Source of the DNA: Kocuria sp.
GTDB lineage: Bacteria > Actinomycetota > Actinomycetes > Actinomycetales > Micrococcaceae
Assembly (NCBI RefSeq): GCF_030530945.1
Contig: NZ_JAUMTZ010000009.1
Coordinates: forward strand, 1 to 64,000
Length of the DNA stretch: 64,000 nucleotides
Direction: 5' to 3'
Shown here one piece after another: positions 15,630-23,161 of the stretch. Below the pieces are notes generated by a model. The model saw nothing but the letters and a program-made list of their open reading frames with translations. It was not told where the DNA came from and ran no database searches. Each line of letters opens with the position of its first letter. The stretch's first letter is position 1. Both the position numbers and the translations under genes were made by a program.

Positions 15630-16268
15630 ATGAGCGACACCGTCGCAGGGATCACCGTCCCGAACACCACCCTGACCCGTGACATCACCGAGTACGTGCG
15701 GGACACCGAGGACGACCTGCTGTACCACCACTCGCGCCGCGTGTTCTTCTTCGGGGCACTGATCGGGCAGGCGCAGGAGCTGAGCGTGGACCACGAGCTG
15801 CTCTACGCGGGCGCCATGTTCCACGACCGCGGTCTCACCGAGGACCACAAGGACTCCACCCTGCGCTTCGAGGTGGACGGCGCCAACGAGGTCTTCGAGT
15901 TCCTCATGGAGCGCGGGACCTCGCGGGAGCGTGCGCACAGCGCGTGGCTCGGGATCGCCCTGCACACCACACCGGGGATCCCCGAGTTCATGGCACCCGA
16001 GGTCGCCCTCGTGAGCGCCGGTGTGGAGACGGACGTGCTGGGGATGCACTTCGACGAGGTGTCCGAGGCGCAGCGCCGTGCGGTGGTGGCGGCCCACCCC
16101 CGTCCGGACTTCAAGAACCGGATCCTCACGGCGTTCCACCACGGGATGGCGCACCGTCCGGGCTCCACGTTCGGGACCATGAACGCGGACGTGCTGGAGC
16201 ACTTCGAGCCCGGGTTCGAGCGGGACGACTTCGTGGAGATCATCCGGGGCAACGGCTGGAGCGAGTGA
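15630..16268 (+). CDS. HD-domain hydrolase (cyanamide hydratase-like)
   Basis: This 212-residue metallohydrolase has the HD signature: YHHSRRVFFFGAL (His33/34), MFHDRGLT (His65-Asp66) and IALHTTPGIPEF. DVLGMHFDEVS is the downstream conserved acidic region. The order resembles cyanamide hydratase-like HD proteins (DDI2/urea-forming enzymes), which hydrate small nitrile-type substrates. The true substrate is unknown. The family usually reads FHDLGL, whereas this has FHDRGL. ATG 15630 has AAGGAG at a 7-nt spacing. It lies 55 bp after the mhuD-like gene and probably shares its transcript, which ends at a strong hairpin. Confidence 0.8.
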   Translation: MSDTVAGITVPNTTLTRDITEYVRDTEDDLLYHHSRRVFFFGALIGQAQELSVDHELLYAGAMFHDRGLTEDHKDSTLRFEVDGANEVFEFLMERGTSRERAHSAWLGIALHTTPGIPEFMAPEVALVSAGVETDVLGMHFDEVSEAQRRAVVAAHPRPDFKNRILTAFHHGMAHRPGSTFGTMNADVLEHFEPGFERDDFVEIIRGNGWSE

Positions 16269-16285
16269 GTCCCTGGCCCTGAGCG

Positions 16286-16318
16286 CGGCCCCGTCCGGAT
16301 CCTCTTCGGACGGGGCCG
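16286..16318 (+). terminator. terminator, 12-bp perfect stem
   Basis: Arms 16286-16297 and 16307-16318 are perfect complements (CGGCCCCGTCCG/CGGACGGGGCCG) with a 9-nt loop. It follows the HD hydrolase and insulates it from the Zur-box gene. There is no T-tract. Confidence 0.7.
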
Positions 16319-16343
16319 TGCCCGTGCCGCGTGCAGAAGCGTT

Positions 16344-16360
16344 ATGAGAATGGTTATCAT
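16344..16360 (+). promoter_or_regulatory. candidate Zur (Fur-family) box
   Basis: ATGAGAATGGTTATCAT is an imperfect 17-bp dyad that matches the TGAnAATnATTnTCA shape of actinobacterial Zur boxes. It is an AT-rich island in a GC-rich region, 54 bp before the start of a CobW/COG0523-like gene. That family is commonly repressed by zinc-loaded Zur. Confidence 0.7.
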
Positions 16361-16413
16361 GTAGCCCCGAGTGGCGGGAACGGTCCCGTCCACCCAGCAC
16401 GCAGGAGGCACCC

Positions 16414-17457
16414 ATGGACTCGGTCGACGTCGTGGCGGTGGTGGGCGCCTGCCCGCCCGAGCGCTCGCACTTCGCGCGCGAGGTCGCGCGCCGCACCCGC
16501 CGGATGCTCATCCCCGCACAGCGCCTCGCCCTCGCTGCGGACCCCGTCGCGGAGGCGCTGGGCCTGGTCCCGTGGTGCACCCGTCCCGCGGGTGCGCTGG
16601 TGGAGTTCCCCGAGCACACGGACGTCACCGAGCTCATCGGCGCCACCGCTGGCGCCGGGTCCGGGGCCGTGCTCACCGGGGTGGTGTGCGTGGTGGACGC
16701 CGCGCACCTGCTCCAGGACCTGCAGCGCGAGGACTGTGTGCTCCGCCCCGCCGGCCCGCCCGCCTGGTGGCGCCACACCGCGCGGGCCCTGCTGAACGTG
16801 CTGGGCGTGGAGTTCGCCTCCGTGGTGGTGCTGGTGAACTGGGAGGTGGTGGACACCCCGCAGCTGTCCACCACCATGTCCCTGCTCAGCCACCTCGCCC
16901 CCCGTGCCCGGGTCCAGCTGCACCGTGGTGGCGCGGACACGTGGGTTGCGGCCGCACTCGCGGGCGGCACCCCCTACGACGTCGCCCAGGAGCGCGCCGG
17001 GTGGGTCACCCTGCTCAACGGCGAGCACGACCCCCACATGACGGACCCCCGGGTGTGCGCCGTGCGCCACGAGAACGTCCGCCCCCTGCACCCCGGCAGG
17101 CTCGCCCGGCTGCTGGATCACCGGATCGAGACGGGCGAGTTCGGCACGGTGCTGCGCTCGGCGGGCTTCTGCCGCCTGGCCACGCGCCCGCACGTCACCG
17201 CGCGCTGGGACCACGTGGGCCGGATGATCTCGTTCTCGCCGCTCGCCCGGGACGAGGACACGGGGCAGGGGGACGAGCTGCTGGCCCTCGGACAGGACCT
17301 GGGGATCATCGGCCTGGACCTGGATGCCCCGGCACTGAGTGCCGCGCTCGACGACGCCGCCCTGACGGACGACGAGTTCGCCGCCGGTCCCGCGGCGTGG
17401 TCGCGGTTCCCGGACCCCTTCCCGGCGTGGCCCACGGTGGCGGACCGCACGGACTGA
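16414..17457 (+). CDS. CobW/COG0523-like protein lacking a P-loop
   Basis: This 347-residue protein has a CobW C-terminal-like domain (about 245-320: FGTVLRSAGFCRLATRPHVTARWDHVGRMISFSP). Its N-terminal half follows the COG0523 fold order but has lost the nucleotide-binding motifs. The Walker A position reads VVAVVGACPPERSHF instead of GxxGxGKT, and no CXCC zinc site is seen. VLVNWEVVD sits where the NKxD region is expected, with NW for NK. The start ATG has AGGAGG 6 nt upstream. The Zur-like box upstream implies expression under zinc starvation. It may act as a non-GTPase scaffold or metal carrier; that is inference. Confidence 0.72.
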   Translation: MDSVDVVAVVGACPPERSHFAREVARRTRRMLIPAQRLALAADPVAEALGLVPWCTRPAGALVEFPEHTDVTELIGATAGAGSGAVLTGVVCVVDAAHLLQDLQREDCVLRPAGPPAWWRHTARALLNVLGVEFASVVVLVNWEVVDTPQLSTTMSLLSHLAPRARVQLHRGGADTWVAAALAGGTPYDVAQERAGWVTLLNGEHDPHMTDPRVCAVRHENVRPLHPGRLARLLDHRIETGEFGTVLRSAGFCRLATRPHVTARWDHVGRMISFSPLARDEDTGQGDELLALGQDLGIIGLDLDAPALSAALDDAALTDDEFAAGPAAWSRFPDPFPAWPTVADRTD

Positions 17458-17466
17458 GTCCGGCCG

Positions 17467-19347
17467 CTACTGCTCCAGCGCCTCGCCGAGCTCGAGCCAG
17501 CGCAGCTCCAGCTCGTCCACCTGGTCCTGCAGCTCGGACTTCTGCGCCGCGAGCTTGCCGAGTCCCTCGAAGTCCGAGGGGTCGGCGGCGGCCATGGTGG
17601 TGTCCAGGTCCTCGACCTCGCGCTGGAGCTTCTGCAGCTTGCGCTCCACCGCGCCGAGCTCCTTCTGGGCCGCGCGCGCCTCGGCGCCGCCGAGTGCGGG
17701 GCGGGACGCGGCGGCGTCGCCCGCGGGGGAGGAGGCCGAGGTGCCGGCCGCGCCGGAGGAGGCGGTGCCACCGGACAGCGGGTTGGACGCGCCGGTGGAG
17801 CCGGCGGCCGAGCCCGACGCGGAGGACGCCGAGAGCTTCAGGTACTCCTCCACGCCGCCGGGCAGGTGCCGGAAGCGGCCGTCCACCACCGCGTACTGCT
17901 GGTCCGTGACGCGCTCCAGCAGGTAGCGGTCGTGGGAGACCACCAGCAGCGTGCCGGGCCAGGTGTCCAGGAGGTCCTCCATGGCGGCGAGCATGTCCGT
18001 GTCGAGGTCGTTGGAGGGCTCGTCCAGGATCAGCACGTTGGGCTCGTCCAGCAGGATCAGCAGCAGCTGCAGGCGCCGCTTCTGCCCGCCGGAGAGGTCC
18101 TTCACCGGGGTCTTCAGCTGCGCGGAGCTGAAGCCGAGCCGTTCGAGCAGCTGGGTGGGCGTCATCTCCCTGCCGTCCGTGACGTAGGAGGTCTTCTTCC
18201 GGGCCACCACGTCCGAGACGCGCTCGTCCGCGACGTCCGCGAGCTCGGCCAGCTGCTGCGTGAGGGTGGCGATCTTCACGGTCTTCCCGCGCTTGACCCG
18301 CCCGGAGGTGGGCTGCACGTCCCCGGTGACCAGGCCCAGCAGGGTGGACTTCCCGGCGCCGTTGACGCCCAGGATGCCCGTGCGCTCGCCGGGGGCGATC
18401 AGCCAGGTGACATCCCGCAGCACCGGGGTGTCCCCGGGGTGGGCCGGGTCCGTGGAGGGGAAGCTCACGGAGACGTCCTCCAGGTCCACCACGTCCTTGC
18501 CCAGGCGGGAGACCGCCATGCGGGACAGGGACACCGAGTCCCGGGGCGGGGGGACGTCCTCGATCAGGGTGTTGGCGGCGTCGATGCGGAACTTGGGCTT
18601 GGACGTGCGCGCCGGTGCGCCGCGGCGCAGCCACGCGAGCTCCTTGCGCATGAGGTTCTGCCGCTTCTGCTCCACCACGGCGGCCTGGCGGTCCCGCTCC
18701 ACGCGCTGCAGCACGTACGCGGCGTACCCGCCCTCGAAGGGCTCGACCGTGCGGTCGTGGACCTCCCACGTGTCGGTGCACACCGCGTCCAGGAACCAGC
18801 GGTCGTGGGTGACCACGGCCAGCGCGCCGGAGGTGCGCGACCACCGCGAGTTCAGGTGCTTCGCGAGCCACGTGATGCCGTCCACGTCCAGGTGGTTGGT
18901 GGGCTCGTCCAGGAAGACCACGTCCCAGTCCCCGGTGAGCAGCGCGGCGAGTGCCACCCGGCGGCGCTGCCCGCCCGAGAGCTGGCCCACGGGGGTGTCC
19001 CAGTCCACGTCCGAGACCAGTCCCTCCACCACGTCCCGCACCTTCGGGTCCGCGGCCCACACGTGGTCGGGGACGTCCCCCACCACGGCGTGGCCCACGG
19101 TCTGCTCCGGGTCCAGGGTGTCCGCCTGGTCCAGCATGCCCACCGTGGTTCCCGAGCGGACGGTCACGCGCCCCGAGTCCGGGCGGATCCGTCCCGCGAG
19201 CAGGCGCATCAGGGTGGACTTGCCGTCCCCGTTGCGGCCCACGATGCCGATCCTGTCGCCCTCGTTGATCCCCACCGTCACCGCGTCGAACACGGTCTTG
19301 GTGGGGTACTCCAGGTGCAGGTTTTCTCCGCCGATCAGATGAGCCAC
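17467..19347 (-). CDS. ABC-F family ATPase
   Basis: This 626-residue soluble ABC-F protein has two ATPase domains and no membrane segments. Domain 1: Walker A VGRNGDGKST, signature LSGGQRRRVALA, Walker B VVFLDEPTNHLD. Domain 2: GVNGAGKSTLLG, LSGGQKRRLQL, VLILDEPSNDLD. A 60-residue coiled-coil tail (about 565-626, KELGAVERKLQKLQREVEDLD) resembles Uup-type members. ABC-F proteins act on ribosomes or in antibiotic protection; Uup-like ones influence ribosome assembly or transposon excision. GTG 19347 has a TATCCT box 6 nt upstream and is preferred to the longer frame. It converges on the CobW-like gene with a 9-bp gap. Confidence 0.93.
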   Translation of the reverse strand: MAHLIGGENLHLEYPTKTVFDAVTVGINEGDRIGIVGRNGDGKSTLMRLLAGRIRPDSGRVTVRSGTTVGMLDQADTLDPEQTVGHAVVGDVPDHVWAADPKVRDVVEGLVSDVDWDTPVGQLSGGQRRRVALAALLTGDWDVVFLDEPTNHLDVDGITWLAKHLNSRWSRTSGALAVVTHDRWFLDAVCTDTWEVHDRTVEPFEGGYAAYVLQRVERDRQAAVVEQKRQNLMRKELAWLRRGAPARTSKPKFRIDAANTLIEDVPPPRDSVSLSRMAVSRLGKDVVDLEDVSVSFPSTDPAHPGDTPVLRDVTWLIAPGERTGILGVNGAGKSTLLGLVTGDVQPTSGRVKRGKTVKIATLTQQLAELADVADERVSDVVARKKTSYVTDGREMTPTQLLERLGFSSAQLKTPVKDLSGGQKRRLQLLLILLDEPNVLILDEPSNDLDTDMLAAMEDLLDTWPGTLLVVSHDRYLLERVTDQQYAVVDGRFRHLPGGVEEYLKLSASSASGSAAGSTGASNPLSGGTASSGAAGTSASSPAGDAAASRPALGGAEARAAQKELGAVERKLQKLQREVEDLDTTMAAADPSDFEGLGKLAAQKSELQDQVDELELRWLELGEALEQ

Positions 19348-19353
19348 CCGCCA

Positions 19354-19359
19354 AGGATA
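19354..19359 (-). promoter_or_regulatory. -10 box of the ABC-F gene, leaderless
   Basis: TATCCT on the minus strand is 6 nt from GTG 19347, with no Shine-Dalgarno between them. Confidence 0.6.
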
Positions 19360-19381
19360 CAAGCGTGCGTGGACCCGGGCG

Positions 19382-19421
19382 GGCGGCGTCGTCCCCGGGT
19401 GCGGGGCACCACGACGCCGCC
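19382..19421. repeat. inverted repeat with GCGGCGTCGT core
   Basis: Arms GGCGGCGTCGT (19382-19392) and ACGACGCCGCC (19411-19421) are perfect complements. Unlike the other hairpins of this kind it lies between two divergent genes, where no terminator is needed. Confidence 0.55.
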
Positions 19422-19517
19422 TGGCCGGCACCGCGGCACCGTCGCGTGCCTCGCCTGCCGGCGAAGCGCCGGCCGACGGCGCGCGGGGATCCCGCGGGGC
19501 GTGGGAGACTGGCCGGT

Positions 19518-20246
19518 ATGCAGGAGACAGGTGCGCAGCCGCAGGGCGCGGGAACCGTGCTGGACGAACCCCAGGACCTGGCCACGGCCGTGGCCCGCGT
19601 GCGTGAGCACCCGGGGCCGGTGGAGATCACCGTGAGCGCGGACCGCCCGCTGGGCTCCCACATGGGCACGCAGGTGCGGCGCCAGGCGGGCCGGGCGTTG
19701 CGCGAGGCGGGTGCCGGACCGCTGCTGCTGCGCGCACCGGTGGCCGTGGACGAGGACATCCCCGACGAGGGCGTGATCGCCGCCGTGGACGACGCCCTCG
19801 AGCTGTGCCGCGGAGTGGGGGCGGAGCTGCTCGTCCTGGCGCTGGGCGGTGTCTCCCACCGGGGGCGGCAGCGGCAGCGGCTGTACTCCATGCTCGCCGC
19901 GCTCGCGGAGGCAGCCTCCCACCACGGCGTGCGCCTGGCGGTGCAGAACGCCACCGCGGTGGAGGAGGTGTCCATGCTGCTGTCCCTGCTGGACCGCGAG
20001 CACGAGCAGGGGACCCTGGACGTGACCTCCCCGGCCGTGACCACCGTGGCGTGGGACGTGGCTCGCTCCCGCGCCGCAGGCCAGTCCGACGACGCCGCGT
20101 GGCGCTGCGTGCGGCGCCTCGCCACCCGAGCCCCGGTGGTGGTCCGGGGCCTCGACGAGCGCACCGCGGCAGAGCTCGAACGCACCCTCGACGGCTGGGC
20201 GGAGGACCTCTCCGAGGGGCGTCTCACGGCCGTGCTGAGCCGCTGA
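19518..20246 (+). CDS. unrecognised conserved-looking protein
   Basis: I do not recognise this 242-residue cytoplasmic protein with confidence. It alternates strands and helices, with GAELLVLALGG, LAEAASHHGVRLAVQNATAVEE and GTLDVTSPAVTTVAWDVA. The order loosely recalls xylose-isomerase-like TIM barrels, in which a HGxxLxxEN strand binds metal (here HGVRLAVQN). No signal peptide or membrane segment is seen. ATG 19518 is 7 nt after GAGACT, a weak -10-like box. It lies upstream of tRNA-Gln and glmU. Base composition and codon use match neighbours, so it is a real resident gene. Confidence 0.6.
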   Translation: MQETGAQPQGAGTVLDEPQDLATAVARVREHPGPVEITVSADRPLGSHMGTQVRRQAGRALREAGAGPLLLRAPVAVDEDIPDEGVIAAVDDALELCRGVGAELLVLALGGVSHRGRQRQRLYSMLAALAEAASHHGVRLAVQNATAVEEVSMLLSLLDREHEQGTLDVTSPAVTTVAWDVARSRAAGQSDDAAWRCVRRLATRAPVVVRGLDERTAAELERTLDGWAEDLSEGRLTAVLSR

Positions 20247-20256
20247 TCCCAGGTGC

Positions 20257-20262
20257 TACAGT
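20257..20262 (+). promoter_or_regulatory. -10-like box of tRNA-Gln
   Basis: TACAGT lies 56 nt before the mature tRNA 5' end. No clear -35 was seen. Confidence 0.35.
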
Positions 20263-20318
20263 GATTTTTCGCGCGCCCACGGCCGCGCGTCCCAGTTGGC
20301 GCCCACGGGTGGCAACGC

Positions 20319-20390
20319 TCCGCCATGGTGTAATTGGCAGCACACCGGCCTTTGGAGCCGTGAGTCTAGGTTCGAGTCCTAGTGGCGGAA
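20319..20390 (+). tRNA. tRNA-Gln (anticodon UUG)
   Basis: The 72-nt cloverleaf starts TCCGCCA and closes with TGGCGGA plus discriminator A. The anticodon loop CTTTGGA (20350-20356) gives anticodon TTG at 20352-20354. The T arm has GGTTCGAGTCC and the D arm GTGTAATTGGCAGCAC. CCA is not encoded. It reads CAA, and also CAG by wobble. It is closely followed by glmU. Confidence 0.97.
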
Positions 20391-20454
20391 CGCACGACAC
20401 ATCGAGGCGCAGATGGCCACCACCGCCTCACGAGCACCCAGAGGAGTCTGGCCC

Positions 20455-21930
20455 GTGAGCACCGTCGACACCGCCGCACCCGGGGAGAGCCCCGCCGCGA
20501 TCATCGTCCTGGCAGCGGGCAAAGGCACCCGCATGAAGTCCCGGACGCCCAAGATCCTGCACGAGATCGGCGGGCGCTCCATGCTCGCCCACGCGCTGAA
20601 GGTCGCGGGGGAGCTGCAGCCGCAGCGCATCGTGGCCGTGATCCGCCACCAGCGCGACCTCGTGGCCGAGCACATCGCCCGGGTGGCGCCCGAGGTCCTC
20701 ACCGCGGACCAGTCGGACGTCCCCGGTACCGGCTCCGCCGTGGACGCGGGTCTCGCGGTGCTCGACGCCGCCGCGCCCGTCACCGGCACCGTCCTGGTGA
20801 CCTACGGGGACGTCCCCCTGCTCACCGCGGACACCCTGCGCGCCTTCGTGGCCCACCACACCGGGCATGGCAACGCCGTCACGGTGCTCACCGCGGACCA
20901 CCCCGAGCCGGGCAAGTACGGCCGGATCCTGCGGGACGAGCAGGGCCGGTTCACGGAGATCAAGGAGTTCAAGGACGCCACCGAGCCCGAGCGCGCGGTC
21001 ACCGAGGTCAACTCCGGGATCTTCGCGTTCGACGCCGGCGTGCTGCGCGAGGCCCTGTCCCGGGTGGACACGGACAACGCCCAGGCCGAGAAGTACCTCA
21101 CGGACGTGCCCCGCCTGGCCCGGGAGGCCGGCCACCGCGTGGACGCCCTGAAGATGGCGGACTACATGGAGCTTGAGGGCGCCAACGACCGCGTCCAGCT
21201 CGCCGCCCTGGGCCGCTACCTCAACCAGCGCACGGTGGAGGCCCACATGCGCAACGGGGTGGGCGTGGTGGATCCCGCCACCACCTGGATCGACGACACC
21301 GTGGAGCTCGCGGCGGACTCCACCGTGCTGCCCAACACCCAGCTGCACGGACGTACCCGGGTGGCCCAGGACGCCGTCGTGGGCCCGGACACCACCCTCA
21401 CGGACGTGACCGTTGGTGCGGGCGCCACCGTGGTGCGCACCCACGGCAGCGAGTCCGAGGTGGGCGCCGGGGCCAGCGTGGGCCCCTTCGCGTACCTCCG
21501 CCCGGGCACGGTGCTCGGGGAGGACGGGAAGATCGGCACGTTCGTGGAGACCAAGAAGTCCACGATCGGGCGCGGCTCCAAGGTCCCGCACCTGTCCTAC
21601 GTGGGGGACGCCACCATCGGTGAGAACTCCAACATCGGCGCCGCCTCGGTGTTCGTGAACTACGACGGCGTGAACAAGCACCACACCACCGTGGGGGACC
21701 ACGTGCGCATGGGCTCCGACAACATGTACGTGGCCCCGGTGACCGTGGGCGACGGCGCCTACTCCGGGGCCGGGACCACGGTGCGCAAGGACGTCCCCGC
21801 CGGGGCGCTCGTGCTCACCGAGGGCAGGCAGGTCATCGTGGAGGGGTGGGTGCAGCAGCACCGGCCCGGCACGGCCGCGGCCCGCGCGGCGGAGGCCGCC
21901 CAAGAACCTGAGCGCGGCACCGGCGCCTGA
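20455..21930 (+). CDS. glmU: bifunctional GlmU: GlcN-1-P acetyltransferase / GlcNAc-1-P uridylyltransferase
   Basis: This 491-residue cytoplasmic enzyme makes UDP-GlcNAc for peptidoglycan and glycans. The N-terminal nucleotidyltransferase has IIVLAAGKGTRMKSRTPKILHEIGG, VPGTGSAVDA and VTYGDVPLL. A left-handed beta-helix (about 245-440) carries the acetyltransferase with LRPGTVLGEDGKIGTFVE, VPHLSYVGDATIG and FVNYDGVNKHHT. A disordered Ala/Glu tail ends it. GTG 20455 has GAGGAG with an 8-nt spacer; in-frame ATG 20413 (GAGG, 5 nt) would add 14 residues and cannot be excluded. It is followed by prs, the usual actinobacterial pair. Confidence 0.96.
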   Translation: MSTVDTAAPGESPAAIIVLAAGKGTRMKSRTPKILHEIGGRSMLAHALKVAGELQPQRIVAVIRHQRDLVAEHIARVAPEVLTADQSDVPGTGSAVDAGLAVLDAAAPVTGTVLVTYGDVPLLTADTLRAFVAHHTGHGNAVTVLTADHPEPGKYGRILRDEQGRFTEIKEFKDATEPERAVTEVNSGIFAFDAGVLREALSRVDTDNAQAEKYLTDVPRLAREAGHRVDALKMADYMELEGANDRVQLAALGRYLNQRTVEAHMRNGVGVVDPATTWIDDTVELAADSTVLPNTQLHGRTRVAQDAVVGPDTTLTDVTVGAGATVVRTHGSESEVGAGASVGPFAYLRPGTVLGEDGKIGTFVETKKSTIGRGSKVPHLSYVGDATIGENSNIGAASVFVNYDGVNKHHTTVGDHVRMGSDNMYVAPVTVGDGAYSGAGTTVRKDVPAGALVLTEGRQVIVEGWVQQHRPGTAAARAAEAAQEPERGTGA

Positions 21931-21986
21931 ACCCGGGCGCGGCACGCGAGCAGCAACCCCAAGCACGTCAGAGAAAGCGAGTTCAC

Positions 21987-22967
21987 ATGACCGGCATCAC
22001 CAACACGGGTTCGAACCGGATGGTTCTGCTCTCGGGCAGGGCGCACCCCGAACTCGCGCAGAACATCGCCCGTGAGCTGGGCACCGAGCTGGTTCCCACC
22101 GACGCCTACGACTTCGCCAATGGCGAGACCTACGTGCGCTTCGGGGAGTCCGTGCGCGGCGCGGACGCGTTCCTGATCCAGTCCCACCCCGCACCCATCA
22201 ACCAGTGGCTCATGGAGCAGCTGATCATGCTGGACTCCCTGAAGCGGGCCTCCGCCAAGTCCATCACCGTGGTCAGCCCGTTCTACCCCTACGCCCGCCA
22301 GGACAAGAAGCACCGCGGCCGTGAGCCCATCTCCGCCCGCCTCATCGCGGACCTGTACAAGACCGCAGGGGCGGACCGGATCATGTCCGTGGACCTGCAC
22401 ACGGCGCAGATCCAGGGCTTCTTCGACGGCCCCGTGGACCACCTCATGGCCATCCCGCTGCTCAGCGACTACGTCCGCTCCGTGGTGGACGTGGACAACG
22501 TGACCGTGGTGTCCCCGGACACCGGGCGCGTGCGCGTGGCCGAGCAGTGGGCCGAGCGCCTGGGCGGAGCGCCCCTGGCGTTCGTGCACAAGACCCGCGA
22601 CATCACCGTGCCCAACCAGGCCGTCTCCAAGGAGGTCGTGGGCAACATCCAGGGCCGCACGTGCGTGCTGATCGACGACATGATCGACACCGGCGGGACC
22701 ATCACCGGCGCCGTGCAGGTGCTCAAGGACCAGGGCGCCACGAACGTGATCATCGCCGCGACCCACGCCGTGTTCTCCGGGCCCGCCGTGGAGCGGCTGG
22801 CCACGTGCGGCGCGGACGAGGTGGTCGTGACCGACACCCTGCCGGTGCCCGACGAGAACCTGTTCGAGAACCTCACGGTCCTCTCGATCGCCCCGCTGAT
22901 CGCCCGCGCCATCCAGGAGGTCTTCGAGGACGGCTCGGTCACGAGCCTGTTCAACGGCCGCTCCTGA
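21987..22967 (+). CDS. prs: ribose-phosphate pyrophosphokinase (PRPP synthetase)
   Basis: This 326-residue class I PRPP synthetase converts ribose-5-phosphate and ATP to PRPP for nucleotide, His, Trp and NAD synthesis. Signatures include FANGETYVRFGESVRG, FYPYARQDKKHRGREPISARL (flexible loop and ATP site), VDLHTAQIQGFFDGPVDHL and the PRPP loop VLIDDMIDTGGTITGAV. It ends FNGRS, a normal length. ATG 21987 follows GAGAAAGCGAG. It sits 56 bp after glmU and probably shares its transcript, which ends at tandem hairpins. Confidence 0.97.
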   Translation: MTGITNTGSNRMVLLSGRAHPELAQNIARELGTELVPTDAYDFANGETYVRFGESVRGADAFLIQSHPAPINQWLMEQLIMLDSLKRASAKSITVVSPFYPYARQDKKHRGREPISARLIADLYKTAGADRIMSVDLHTAQIQGFFDGPVDHLMAIPLLSDYVRSVVDVDNVTVVSPDTGRVRVAEQWAERLGGAPLAFVHKTRDITVPNQAVSKEVVGNIQGRTCVLIDDMIDTGGTITGAVQVLKDQGATNVIIAATHAVFSGPAVERLATCGADEVVVTDTLPVPDENLFENLTVLSIAPLIARAIQEVFEDGSVTSLFNGRS

Positions 22968-23071
22968 GACGAGGCTCCCTCCGGAGCTGCACCGCAGGGG
23001 GACCCCTCCTGGGGCGTGGTGCTGCGGGGACACCCCGGAGCACTGAGCTGAGGGGGGCACACCACTCACGG

Positions 23072-23111
23072 CAACGGGCCGCCCGCGTCGCAGGACGCGG
23101 GCGGCCCGTTG
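23072..23111. terminator. terminator hairpin 1, 18-bp perfect stem
   Basis: Arms 23072-23089 and 23094-23111 are perfect complements around a GCAG loop. It lies between convergent prs and the GH25 gene and abuts a second long hairpin. Confidence 0.8.
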
Positions 23112-23154
23112 CCGTCCTCCCCGTGGCGCGTCGGCGCGTCACGGGGAGGACGGC
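23111..23154. terminator. terminator hairpin 2, 20-bp stem
   Basis: Arms 23111-23130 and 23135-23154 pair throughout with one G-T position and a TCGG tetraloop. It starts at the last base of hairpin 1, giving back-to-back terminators for both convergent genes. Confidence 0.8.
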
Positions 23155-23161
23155 CGGTGGG

